A stretch of DNA of 64,000 bases from Closterium sp. Naga37s-1 (lineage: Eukaryota; Streptophyta; Zygnematophyceae; Desmidiales; Closteriaceae): positions 1,041,001 to 1,105,000 of the forward strand of contig CANJKZ010000929.1 of NCBI GenBank assembly GCA_947471745.1, in the 5' to 3' direction. Below, piece by piece: positions 22,260 through 33,100 of this stretch. Both the position numbers and the translations under genes were made by a program. The notes beneath the pieces were generated by a model. The model searched no databases and was not told the DNA's origin. It saw only the letters and a program-made list of their open reading frames with translations. Each line of letters opens with the position of its first letter. Position 1 is the first letter of the stretch.

Positions 22260-23560
22260 AGGAGGCCCTCCCTATGATAGTTCGTGTACGTCCCGAAAAT
22301 TGTGGATGCGCAGATTTTCGGTGAGGACAGGGCAGTTCTCGATTCTATCCAGGAGCACCCAGTGGTGCGGGAGCGGTCTTTCTAGCGAACCGGAAATTTG
22401 ATCCGGCGAGCTCCACGTGCATCACGAATTCGGTGGCTTAGGATCTTCTCCGGTGTGATGATCGACTCCGTTGGTGGTCGTGTCATGCTGGCCGGGCGGC
22501 TGCCCGGTATTTTACTGGTTTACGGGACATGGAATGACGGGCTGACGAACCAGTTAGCGGGTAGGAGGAGGTGGGCGGTGACGGGGGTGATCATGTGGCT
22601 CATGCGAAATGGCCCACAATATGGGGGGCGAATTTTTGGAGTGACGGGTAGGTGGAGGTTCTGAGATCGAGTAGAACGAGGTCATCGGGCTGGTAAGTGA
22701 CGGGGTGGCGGTGGCGATTGGCGTTGCATTTAGTGATTATGTTTGGTTTTTTTCTGGCGTCTGCCGCTCGGGTCCGGGCGGCCTGTAAAATTTCGGCGAA
22801 CTGTTGTGCACGTGGGACCAGGTTGTCGGGACTGTAGGATTCTGTCTATAGTTGAGGTAAAACGGTGACTGTTGCATCGTGACTGATGTGTACGCGAATT
22901 CGATGAGTGGCAACTGCTGCTCCCACGTTGACGGGTCGTCGCACGTGCATCGGATTAACTGCTCCATTGATTGGCCCGTTCCGTTTGACCGTCTGTTTTG
23001 TGGCGGTATGACGAGCTGATCTGTAGGCACGTGCCGAACTGCTGCCACTGGTTCCTCCAGAAGTTTTTGGTGAGTTTTGTGTCATTGTCGCTCATGATCG
23101 CCGTGGGTAATCCGTGCAACCGAACGACGGTGGAGATGAATAGTCGGGCCGTTTCTTCGGTTGAGATTGGCTTTTAACATGCTGCGAAATGAGAAATTTT
23201 CGTCAACCGATCGACGGCGAACAAGATCGCGTCGTTCCTACTCGCCCCAGCCGGTAACCGCGTGACGAAGTCCATCGTCACGTGTTGCCAAGCACGCTCT
23301 GAGGGTGGAATCGGCTACAACTGTCGTGCTGGCCGCTTCCGTGATGACTTCATGAGCTGGCAGGTGGGACAGGATGACACGTGTCGCTGTATGTCAATCA
23401 GCATCTCGGGTCAGTAGTAATAGCGCTGCAGCTGTTGCCGTGTTTTCTCGACCTCAAAATATCATGGGTAACTCCGTCGTGTGCCTCCTCTAGCAGTAAT
23501 TCCCGTGGTAAGGTGTAGCTCGGTACCCAAATGCGATTAGGCCGCTGCAACGGGGGGAGG
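22260..23560 (-). pseudogene. G2, decayed Ty3/gypsy integrase and chromodomain fragment
   Basis: Minus-strand conceptual pieces include an integrase core ([21 protein letters not shown], and a sequence resembling GLP..IMSDNDTKL) and an NQSMEQLIRCTCDDPSTWEQ segment like the integrase C-terminus. Near 22395-22470 a chromodomain-like PEKILSHR...IKFPVR-stop-KD has TAG where Trp is expected. Several frames are needed. RT and Gag are absent. It is distinct in sequence from G1. Confidence 0.7.
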
Positions 23561-23779
23561 GGAGGTGTGAGGGTGGCGGGTATGATTAGGCCACCTCTCG
23601 TCTCCTTCAGCCGCCTCTCCTCTCCTCTCCTCTAGTCCTCCCTCCTCTCCGTTTTCCAGCTGCCTTTTCCTCCGTTTGTTTGCTCCTCTAGCTGTCTCCA
23701 CTGTTGTGGGAGGGAGGTTGGAGAGGTTGGGGGGTGGAGGGTGCCATGAAGCCAGCAGCGCAGTCGCAAGTGAGCCCAT

Positions 23780-24455
23780 TGCTTCAGTCGCCCGTAGGCC
23801 GGACATCGCATTCGCCTGCAGCAAGCAGGGGAGCGGCCTCACTGTGAGGAGCGACCAGCATTGGCGCGAGGTCGACCGCGGCCTCGCCTACCTCGCTGAC
23901 ACCCGCAACACCGCCCTGAAGTTCGGCGGTGGACCAGAGTCGCTGGAGCTGATCGGCTACGTAGACGCCGACGACGCGGGCGACAAGCAGAACCGGACGA
24001 GCATGGGCGGCTACGTGTTCGTCTACGGAGGGACCACTGTCTCCTGGTCGAGCTCGCGCATCAAGTGCGCGACACTGTCATCGACCGAGTCGGAGTACGT
24101 GGCGGCCACTTATGTAGGCAAAGAGGGACGCCGACTTCGTTTCCTTCTTGCGTAGTTCCAGCAGCTCGACGATGGGAAGTCGATTGTCCTTCATGTGGAC
24201 AACAAGTCGGCAATCTCGGTCGCTGAGGGCTTGGGGCTGACGGGCAACCTCAAGCACATGGAGCGACACTACGCCTGGCTGCAGCACATGGTGAGGCACG
24301 GGAAGTTCGCGCTGAAGTGCATCCCGACCACCGAGAAGCCGGCCGATTTTCTGACGAAGGCGCTGCATTTTCCGGCTTTCAACCGGTGCTCTGTCGCCAT
24401 TGGCCAAGTGCGAATGGCCGACGTCGGCGACAGTGACGACGAGGTGCAACAGTAA
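23780..24455 (+). pseudogene. Copia RNase H fragment of a different family
   Basis: RPDIAFACS, then YVDADDAGDKQNRTSMGGYVF, TVSWSSSRIKCATLSSTESEYVA, a TAG stop at 24153-24155, then HVDNKSAISVAEG and PADFLTKAL. This is the end of a Ty1/copia polyprotein with its catalytic D residues, ending at 24455. It is not closely similar to E1-E6. Upstream pol is missing. Confidence 0.88.
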
Positions 24456-24584
24456 GTGCCGTACCCCTTTGCACAGCTAGTACGGTGACGGCGTGCTGTA
24501 TGTGGGGTGCACGCCGAGGACGAGTTTTCTGCGTGGAGTACTGCCGTGTGGGCTGGGGGCCCAAGCGTGAGCGCGGCAGGGGAG

Positions 24585-25690
24585 TGTTAATTGGAATGGA
24601 GTGTTGGCCCCGCCCTCGCTTGGGCAACACCGACGACTTGGTCGGATGTACGAGAGAAGCAGCCAACCGTTCACAGTGAGGGAGCTACTCGATGGGCTTC
24701 GTCGAGCTGCAGGGAATCACTTTGGTGTTGTCGTCGACCAGGGAGATCGACGACCTTCTTCCGTGGGGTAGGACGACGAAGTGGTCGTCGGCCTGCACAG
24801 GTCTGTCACGGGGCTGGAGCCGTCGACCAGGGAGCTCGACAGCTGCAGCTGGCTGGGCTGTTCAACGGGTGGGCCTTCGACCAGGAGGAGCAGTTTGACG
24901 GGGCGGTCGACGGAGGAGCCCATCGACCTGCATAGAACATGTGAGCAGTATTCGACGAGGGAAGCTCGGCGACAGCAGCTGGAGTGCTGGTCGACGGAGG
25001 GGTTTGTCGACAAGGGTGTTGCTCGACGGGAGCTGTGGTTGACGAGGGAGTCGTCGACCGGAGCATTGGGTGGTTGACAAGCACTTACAACTTTCGGTCG
25101 ACTTTCTCCGAGGAACTCGACGCCGACTTGGTGGTATCCGGGTCGACCAAGTCACCTAGGTGACGAGGTTCTACGGAGGCACGCGAACGTTGTCGAGGTC
25201 GCTGTGACGAAGGCGAATTTTGGCTGGTATCTCGAAGTAGATGTGGCTCGTCAGGCGCAGACAATAGCCGACGGATGCACAACGATGCAAGTCGGGCCAA
25301 TCGTCTGCGCGCACCTGCCTACGTACGCATTGCTGTCTTCTACGGGTGCAACGCTGGATAGCTGCTTTACTGCAGCGTTGGCACGCCGTCGACCTGCTAC
25401 GTTGGCAGGTCGCCTTTCTGCATTTCTGGCACGGCTCCTCTACGCAACGCTGGCAGGCGGTCGACCATGCAGTGCTGGCGGTCGACCAGCCTAGCTGCAG
25501 AGTTGCTAGGTGCCAGATGTAGTCATTTATGTCATTGTCATTTCATTCATTCTGTAATGCAATCTTTGCCTATTGAAACTCTTACCGATTTCTCCCGTGA
25601 ATGTGCAAGCGCTAAGGAACTAGGCAAAGCTACAATCACTCCTAGTAGTTCATGCCAACCCCTCCTTGTAGTCTAGCTCGCTGCAGTGTA
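24585..25690 (+). repeat. Probable 3' LTR of the copia fragment, TCGAC-rich
   Basis: Starts TGTTAATTGG right after a purine tract (GCGGCAGGGGAG, 24572-24584). The body is dense in GTCGAC/TCGACC. The end carries a segment (TTGAAACTCTT... GTAGTCTAGCTC) repeated at 27910-28020 and 28350-28455. The right edge is approximate. Confidence 0.45.
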
Positions 25691-25804
25691 GAGTTGCAGA
25701 AATAACTCAATCAACGGAAGCTAGACTACGGGCTAGGCACGGGTGAGAGGGTGATCTCTGCGTTCGTTCGTTCCTTAGTCGTTTCCAAGTGCTCACACTA
25801 CTTG

Positions 25805-26165
25805 CTAGTTCACAGGGAGAATTGGCAAGAGTTTCACTAGGAAAATTTGACAACAATGGTACAGAATGATAGCAGCAAAGTTCGCAAGACTGGCTACATC
25901 AGAGCTAGCATGCAAGCAGAACGACTGCCAGCGCAGCACAGTCGACCGCGTTCCAGCACGACTTGGTCGACCGCTCTCCAGCAGTGCAAAGTTGCAGCTT
26001 GCCAACAATGCAAGTCGACGACGTGCCAACGCTACAGCAAATCGGCTGCACAGTTTTGTACCCGCAGGACAGCAGCGCACCCGCTTCGCAGGTGCTCGCA
26101 GATGATTGGCGTGCCGTACCTTGTCACGTGCACAGCGCACACACCATATCGTCCTCGTGCTGACG
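25805..26165 (-). repeat. Inverted copy of the TCGAC-rich LTR end
   Basis: Contains GAGTTTCACTAGGAAAA, the reverse complement of the segment at 28335-28355, and GTCGACC-rich sequence. Truncated, with no TSD found. Confidence 0.5.
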
Positions 26166-26179
26166 TCTAGACCTGATCA

Positions 26180-26488
26180 GCCACGTCGACCTCGGGATAC
26201 CACTCCGAGATCGGCCTCGCCACGAACACATGGGCGTCCGTCGTGTGCCTCAGCAGAAACCCCGTCGCCCGGGTAACCTGGTCGACCGGGCAACCACCAC
26301 GTCGACCAGCTCCTCCTTCTGCCCGTTGACCACCCAGGTTGACAACCACCTCCAGTCGACCACACCAGTGTTGGTGCAACCCTACGGTTTGCACTCGGCT
26401 TGTTGTCCGTGTGCGTGAATGTGTGTGTGTATGGAATGGTATGAGGGCATGGGATAATATATATTTCATGCTTATAATTGTGTGTGAA
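26180..26488. other. TCGACC-rich debris and TG-rich stretch
   Basis: More GTCGACC sequence to about 26360, then GTGTGTGAATG-type sequence. No gene seen. Confidence 0.4.
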
Positions 26489-27187
26489 TGTTGAGTCATG
26501 ATGTCGAGTGTGTGTGTCGAGTCAATAGCGAGTTATCGCTAGACGCGTGTTACGCGGTCGTTTGTGTCTCGCGCGCGGTTTCTATTTTGTCGTGCGCGGT
26601 TTCTATTTTGTCCTGTGTCGAACGTTCGGCGTGTCGCAGGTGTGTGCAGCAGACCCATCAAGAACTCAAGGATGAGTTTGTGATGAAGAGCCCGAGCCTT
26701 GGTGTCAAGCCTCAAGTGATTTCGAAGCTCGCCAAAAGGGTACACCTCAAGATATTGAAGATAGTTACATTACTTTGTGTAGTGTAACATTTCACTTGGT
26801 GTAGGCCCTAGTGAAGGGTAGTTTCGAGACCCTTCGTGGTTGGGGACAGTGTGGCACTGTTCCACATCACTGTACCTCGGCTCTTGGGGTTTGTAGGAGC
26901 TGGGAGTCATTCCCAACTCGTAACTCTTCCTATCTTGTGTTCTAAGACTATAGTGGCTGCCATAGTGCCGTTCGTTCAAACTGACGTTGTGTCGTCAATA
27001 CTTGGTGAAACTGTGCGATCTAAATTTCCTATTGTAGGCGACAATAAGACGCTCCAGATCCAAGTTGAATCAAGTCATTTGAAGCTGTGACCAGAACGCT
27101 ATGAACGTTTGAAGCCGCTGTGCAGAAATCCGGCTGTGCACTCTATCTTTCGTTTTAGGCACATTGGAGCCTACTGTGACTATAACA
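26489..27187 (+). repeat. Candidate solo LTR
   Basis: Starts TGTTGAGTCATG, close to the E6 LTR start TGTTGAGTGATG, and ends ACTATAACA like the E6 3' LTR (CTATAACA). It has no coding sequence and is about 700 bp. The flanking five bases (GTGAA, ACCAG) do not match, so a solo LTR is only a suggestion. Confidence 0.3.
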
Positions 27188-28460
27188 ACCAGGTCAACCA
27201 CTCCCTTGCTCGACCAGCTCCAGGTCGACCAGCACATCTGTCAGCCGATCACCCAATTTGTCTTCCCCAAGTCGGCGTCACCAAGTCGACGCCTCCGATG
27301 TCGACCTCACCAGGTCGACCACCCGAAGTCGGCGCCCCTCCCAGGTCGACGTCTCCCCTCGTCGACCACCAAGTTGAAGTCGGCCGCCTGCTACCCAAGG
27401 TCGGCGGCCCTGCAATGGCCCCGTGCAGGTCGACCAGCCGCGTCGACCAGCTCGCGCACCGCTGTAGGTCGACTACACCTCCTGCATACCCAACCACAAG
27501 GTTGGCTCCGCCCAAGCGAGGACGGGGCCAAACACAACTCCCGTTCACAAGAGTGACTCTCCGCAGAAGTCGACCGACGTGTCAGCACGGGTGCATGTGG
27601 CTGACCTGGCACCTGCGCTATGTGCGCGACAGTGCACGTCGTGCGTAAATGTCTACAAGCACTTGCGAAGTAGGTCCTTGCACATGCGCTTACAATTACC
27701 TGCGGATGCAGCGTTGGCAAGCCGCGCAGATGCAGCGCTGGCAGGCCGCCATTCAGCAGCGTTGGCAAATCACGCACGAGCTGCGTTTGCGGGCCGCAGA
27801 CTTGCTGCGTTGGCAGGTCATCAAATTTGTCGTGCTGGCGATCGACCTGCATGAGCACTAGCAAACCTTGCAAGCGATGTAGTCAATCTTTGCCATTGCT
27901 TCTTCATTCTCAACTTTTCTTAGTGAAACTCTTGCTGTTTTGACCTGTGAACACACAAGTGCAAGAGAACACAGACAGAGCTACGATCACTCTAACAACG
28001 CGTGCCTACATGTAGTATAGCTCCCACCGTTGTAGAGTTTATCTCCGCACTGCGGGCGGTCGACGTGGACTTCTGTGGAAGGTCGAGATCGACTTCTGCG
28101 AGCAGGTCGACGTCGAACTCTACGGGTCGTCGACGTCGACTTCTGCGCGCGGTCTGCGTCGACTTCTCTGCGCAGTTTGCGTCGACTTCTGCGCGCAGTC
28201 TGCTTCGCCCAAGTGAGGGCGGGGTCGATTCTCATCAACAGGCAGGTCGACGGCTTTGTCGCGCTGGCGGTCGACCTTGCATCTGATGTAATCAATCTTT
28301 GTTATTGCTTGTTCATTTTTGGATTTTGTATTCTCAACTTTTCCTAGTGAAACTCTTGTTGTTTTGCCATGTGAACGAACGCAGAAGTGCTAGAGAACAT
28401 AAAGAGAAGTACAATCACTCTCACAACGCATGCATACCCCGTAGTCTAGCTCCCACTGTT
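27188..28460. repeat. Rearranged TCGAC-rich LTR pieces
   Basis: 27190-27560 matches the start of 24585-25690 in inverted orientation (CGCCCAAGCGAGGACGGGG). 27700-28020 and 28240-28455 match its end in direct orientation. 28060-28210 repeats a GTCGACTTCTGCG phrase several times. This is a mosaic of at least two broken LTRs. Confidence 0.55.
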
Positions 28461-28689
28461 ATAGAGTTTCTCTCACCAGAGAGAGCACGAGGAAGGCGGC
28501 TCCTAGTACGCAGAGGGGCCTGAGTCCCTTCGAGTGAAAAATCAAAAGTTGAGTGATGCGTGGTCCCAAGTTAAGTGGCTCTATTAACAAAGTATTACGG
28601 GTGCAATTTAGCGAGAAAATGAAGTTTGCAGTACGCTGGCAACCGAGCACAATATGAGCAAATGCATGAGAGAGTACTCACTGCAAAAA

Positions 28690-28969
28690 GGGCCATTTTC
28701 AAGTGTAATGCACTATTGCTAGGAAATATATTCATGTGCGAACCATGTTATTGTGCAGGTACGAACACCAGATTCATTTGAAGGAATTGCCATCGATATC
28801 CATTTCAGCCGATATCTGATTCGAAATAACATAAACAGTCCGAATTAAAAATGATTTCCGATCACGCCTCGCTAAATTCAAATGGTCACACCATATTTTC
28901 CCAATTTCGACGATAATTTTTGCTTCGCACAAGAAGTTTTATAGAAATAATCTTATCCTGGATCAGCTG
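28690..28969 (+). repeat. Foldback element, left arm, outer part
   Basis: Reverse-complementary with mismatches to 36470-36732 plus 51787-51815. Shared blocks include GTGCGAACCATGTTATTGTG, CCCAATTTCGACGATAA and GGATCAGCTG. It is interrupted at its inner side by E3 and continues at 36113. The outer edge is approximate. Confidence 0.8.
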
Positions 28970-29093
28970 TGTCAGATTTATATGACATAGCTACTGTAGG
29001 CTATAGTGGGGTAGCACATATGGGGTACAGTTTTCTAGGGTTTGCATTTGTACCCAACTTTCCCTTAGTCATTTCATTCCTCGTTTCTTCTCA
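28970..29093 (+). repeat. E3 5' LTR
   Basis: TGTCAG...TTCTCA ends, with GGGTACA/TGTACCC hairpin and TAGGGTTT in the loop. Followed by PBS TGGTATCGAGCAGG at 29094. Confidence 0.97.
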
Positions 29094-30185
29094 TGGTATC
29101 GAGCAGGTTCCCTAGTGGGAACGATTCCTAGGGCCCACCACCACGAATTTTTTTTTTTCCTGCCCGGAGCGCGCTTCGCTCCGGCCCGAGTCGCGCCCTG
29201 TGTGCTCTCCCTACCGTCGCGCCCTCGCTAGGCCCCTCACGGCCCCGTTGCGTCGCCCTTAGCGGCCCTCACACGGCTCCCTGGCGCCGCCCTTACGGCT
29301 CGTCGCGCCGCCCCTACGGCCCTTCGCGCCGCCCTTACGGCCCGTCGCGCCCGTCGCGCCGCCCTTACGGCCCCTCGTGCCGCCCTTACGGCCCCTCCCG
29401 CCGTCCCTTAGCGGCCCCTTACGGCCCCTCGCGCCGTCCCTTACGGCCCCTCGCGCGGCCCCTTACGCCCCTTACGGCCCCTCCCGCGGCCCCTCACGGC
29501 CCCCTACGGCCCGTCGCCGCCCTCCGCGGCCCCTCGCGCCGCCCTTCACGGCCCGTCGCCGCCCTCCGCGGCCCCTCGTGCCGCCCTTCACGGCCCCTTC
29601 GCCGCCCTTCGCGGCCTCTCGCGGCCCTGTCGCCGCCCCTCCGGCCCGCCGTCGCCGCCCCTACTGCAGCAGCCGCCGCAGTCCCTACAGCAGCGGCCGC
29701 CGCCGTCCCTGCAGCAGCAGCCGCAGCCGTCGCCAGCAGCAGCCGCCACCACCTCCCACGGGGCCGCAGCTGCTGCCGCCGCTGACTGCACCCGCCGGTG
29801 CGCCTCAGCCCTACCGGCGCCGCTCCACCCGGCCCCGCCGCCGCTCCCCACGCGGCCCCGCCGTCACCACCGAGCCGCCGGCGCCGCCGAGCTGCTGCCG
29901 AGCTGCCCGATCCACCCGAGCCGCCCGAGCCGCCGCGCCACCTGAGCCGCCCGTGCTGCCGAGCCGCCGTACAGCCGAGCTGCCCGAGCCGCCTGAGCCG
30001 CCGAGTCGCCGAGCCGCTGTTGCTGCCGAGCCGCCGTACCGCCGAGCCGCCCGAGCCGCCCGAGCCGCCGAGCTGCCGAGCCGCCGAGCCGCCGAGCCAC
30101 CCGAGCCGCCCTGTCCGGTAAGAGCAGAGCCTCTGTCACTGCACTGCCCTTACCCTACTGTTCCCGCTGCTAGTCTACTGCTGTC
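29094..30185 (+). repeat. E3 leader: PBS, poly-T, GC-rich repeats
   Basis: TGGTATCGAGCAGG, hairpin GTTCCC-TAGT-GGGAAC, GGGCCCACCA, a T-run near 29148 and CCTGCCCGGAGCGCGC, then GCCCTTACGGCCCCTCGCG-type units and a GCCGAGCCGCC-rich end. A GGTAAGAG string at 30117 recurs at the same place in E5 and, less exactly, in E4, and could be a splice donor. Confidence 0.75.
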
Positions 30186-33100
30186 ATGGCTACCCCTAGT
30201 GTCCTCGCTTTTGACGCTGAGGGTCAGGCCATTGACTTTGACGTCTGGGTAGATGACCTGCGGCTTTTCCTACAGTGCAATAGGGCAGACGGTCTCTCCC
30301 TCTTTGACCTCACCTCTGGTGCCTCTCCTGCCCCTGCTGCTGATGCCGACGCCACTGTTCGCTCACAGTGGGCCACTCGCGATGCTGCTGCACGTCTTGC
30401 TGTGCGTCGCCACCTGCCTACCTCTGAGCGTGCGCACTTTAGCCAGTACAAGAGTGCTCAGACCTTGTACGACGCTGTAGTTGCGCGCTACTCCTCCCCT
30501 GCCACTGCTGCACTGAGCCGCCTCATGCTACCGTACCTCTTCCCTGACCTCGCTGCCTTTCCCACAGTCGCTGACCTCATTACGCACCTCCGCACTAGTG
30601 ACACTCGCTACCGCGCTGCGCTTCCTGCTGAGTTCTGCGCCAAGAACCCCCCCCCCATGTACATCACCTTCTACTACATAGTCACCCGGCTCCCTGACTC
30701 CCTTCGCGTAGTCAGGGACCACTTCCTCTCAGTTTGCCCCACCACTCTCACCGTTGACCTCCTCGAGAAGGCCCTCCTAGCAGCAGAGAAGAGCATAGTC
30801 GCTGTAGGAGCCTCTCGTGGTGACCCTCGCACCCCCGTCTTTGAGGGGTGTTCCCCCTCCCCCCTTTTGCCCTCTGTTGCCTCTGCTGCTGCGGCCGACC
30901 TCGTTGGTTTCGAGTCGGTCGGCGCTGCGTCTGCCCCGAGCGGGAGACGCCGCCCGGGCAAGGGCAAGGGGGGCAAGGGTGCTGGAGGGGCTGGCGGGGG
31001 TGGCGGAGGTGGCGGTGGAGGCAGTGGAGGGGGTGGGGGTGGTGGTGGGAGTGGTGGTGGGGGTGGAGGTGTCGGCGGCGGTGGCGGCAGTGGAGGCGGA
31101 GGCGGAGGCGGCAGTGGCGGTGGGAGCGGAGGTAGCGGAGGTGGTGGCGGCGGAGGAGGTGGAGCTGGTCGGGGTGGCGCTGCGCAGAGGGTCGGCTCCA
31201 GTGGTGGTCAGCGTCAGCAGCAGCAGCAGCGCACTCGTGACATCCCCTCCCCTCAGCAGCTCCGTGAGTGGTACGCTGCACGCCAGCGGGGTGGGGGTAC
31301 TGGTCCGTGCACCTACGTCCTACGCACCAGCGACCGCGCGGGTGAGCAGTGCGGGGGTGCGCACTCCACCCAGCGCTGCTTTGGCCGCCTGACGGACGCT
31401 TGGCGTCACCAGTTCCCTGAGGCCACTGAGATCCCCCGCCGGGGCGAGCTGTCTAGGGCGGGTGTAGCTGTCTTTGACCTTGACTTTGATGCTATTCTTG
31501 CTGCCATGTATACTGTGACTATTAGTGATGAGGGTGACTGTTACTGGTGTTTTCCGCCCGACCCGGGCATTGAGACTGCTGCTCTAGGTACTGGTGAGGC
31601 TGCTGCTCTAGGTGCTAGCGAGGCTGCTGCTCTAGGTGCTCGTGCGTCTGCTCCCTCAGGTGCTGGTGAGTCTGCTCTCTCAGGTACTGCGTCGGCTTCG
31701 GCCTCCCACACCTTCACCCTTGACTCGGGGGCTTCTCGCTCCTTCTTTCGAGACCGCACCACACTCACGCCGCTTGGCCGGCCAGTTGCAGTCTCTCTGG
31801 CAGACCCCTCTGGGGGTCCTGTCCTTGCTCACTTCTCCACTGTCCTCCCGTGTCCGGCGGCCCCCTCTGGCACCCTGTCTGGTCTTTACCTCCCCTCGTT
31901 CTCTGCGAACTTGGTGAGTGGTGCTGACCTACAGGATGCGGGGGTTCACCAGTTCACTCCTGCGAGTCAGCGGGTGACCCACTGCACGGACGCCCGGACA
32001 GGCCGACACCTGGCCACGTTTACACGTCGGCCGGGGTCGAGCCTGTAGACACTGACCACTGCGTCTCCTCCAGTCACTGCGTCTGGTCAGGTAGCTGCGT
32101 CGGGTCAGGTGTTTGCTGCAGCGTCCAGGTCTGGTCCTGAGTCTGCCCCCTGTTCGTGTCGCCTTCTGTCTCACGAGACTCTCCTCTGGCACCACCGCCT
32201 TGGTCACCCCTCCCTGCTTCGTCTCCGAGGCATGGCCTCCCGTGTCCTTGTCTCTGGTCTTCCCCGGTCCCTCCCTCCCCTTCCTCCGGGGCCTGGCCCT
32301 ACCTGCGTCCCCTGTGTCGAGGGGCGGCAGCGGGCTGCCCCTCACTCCTCCCAGTTTCCTCCGACAGAGGCCCCGCTGCAGACGCTTCACATGGACGTGT
32401 GGGGCCCGGCCCGCGTCCGTGGACAGGGTCACGAGCGCTACTTCCTGCTGGTGGTTGACGACTACTCGCGTTACACCACAGTCTTCCCCTTGCGCAGCAA
32501 GGGTGATGTCACTGAGGTGTTGATCGACTGGATCCGCGCAGCTCGTCTCCAGCTCAGGCAGAGCTTCGGCTCGGACTTTCCTGTTCTGCGTCTGCACTCT
32601 GACAGAGGTGGAGAGTTCTCCTCTGGCCTTCTGCGAGCCTACTGTCGTGCACGAGGCATCCGCCAGACCTTCAAGCTTCCGGACTCTCCACAGCAAAATG
32701 GGATTGCTGAGCGCCGCATTGGCATGGTCATGGATGTCGCCCGTACGTCCATGATGCATGCGGCTGCCCCCCATTTTCTGTGGCCGTTTGCGGTTCGGTA
32801 CGCGGCGCATCAGATCAACCTTCACCCCAGGGTCTCCATGCCGGAGACCTCCCCAGCTTTGCTGTGGACGGGGAAGGTTGGCGATGCGTCTGCGTTCCGT
32901 GTCTGGGGATCTCGGGCGTTTGTCCGCGACTTGTCTGCGGACAAGCTGTCCCCTCGTGCTGCTCCTTGCGTCTTCCTTGGCTTCCCCCCTGACGCGCCAG
33001 GGTGGCAGTTCTACCACCCCACCTCTCGCCGTGTTCTGTCCTCCCAGGACGTCACGTTTGACGAGTCGGTCCCCTACTACCGCCTCTTCCCCTACCGCAC

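Noticed and set aside
24591..25155. Open frames across the TCGAC-rich LTR
   Set aside because: Several frames are open on both strands because of GTCGAC repeats. None resembles a protein.
26489..27187. Certain solo LTR
   Set aside because: Ends resemble the E6 LTR but the flanking pentamers GTGAA and ACCAG do not match. Kept only as a low-confidence feature.
29377..30252. 291-residue Pro/Arg-rich frame in the E3 leader
   Set aside because: Overlaps the Gag start in another frame and is low-complexity repeat translation. Similar frames in the E4 and E5 leaders have unrelated sequence.
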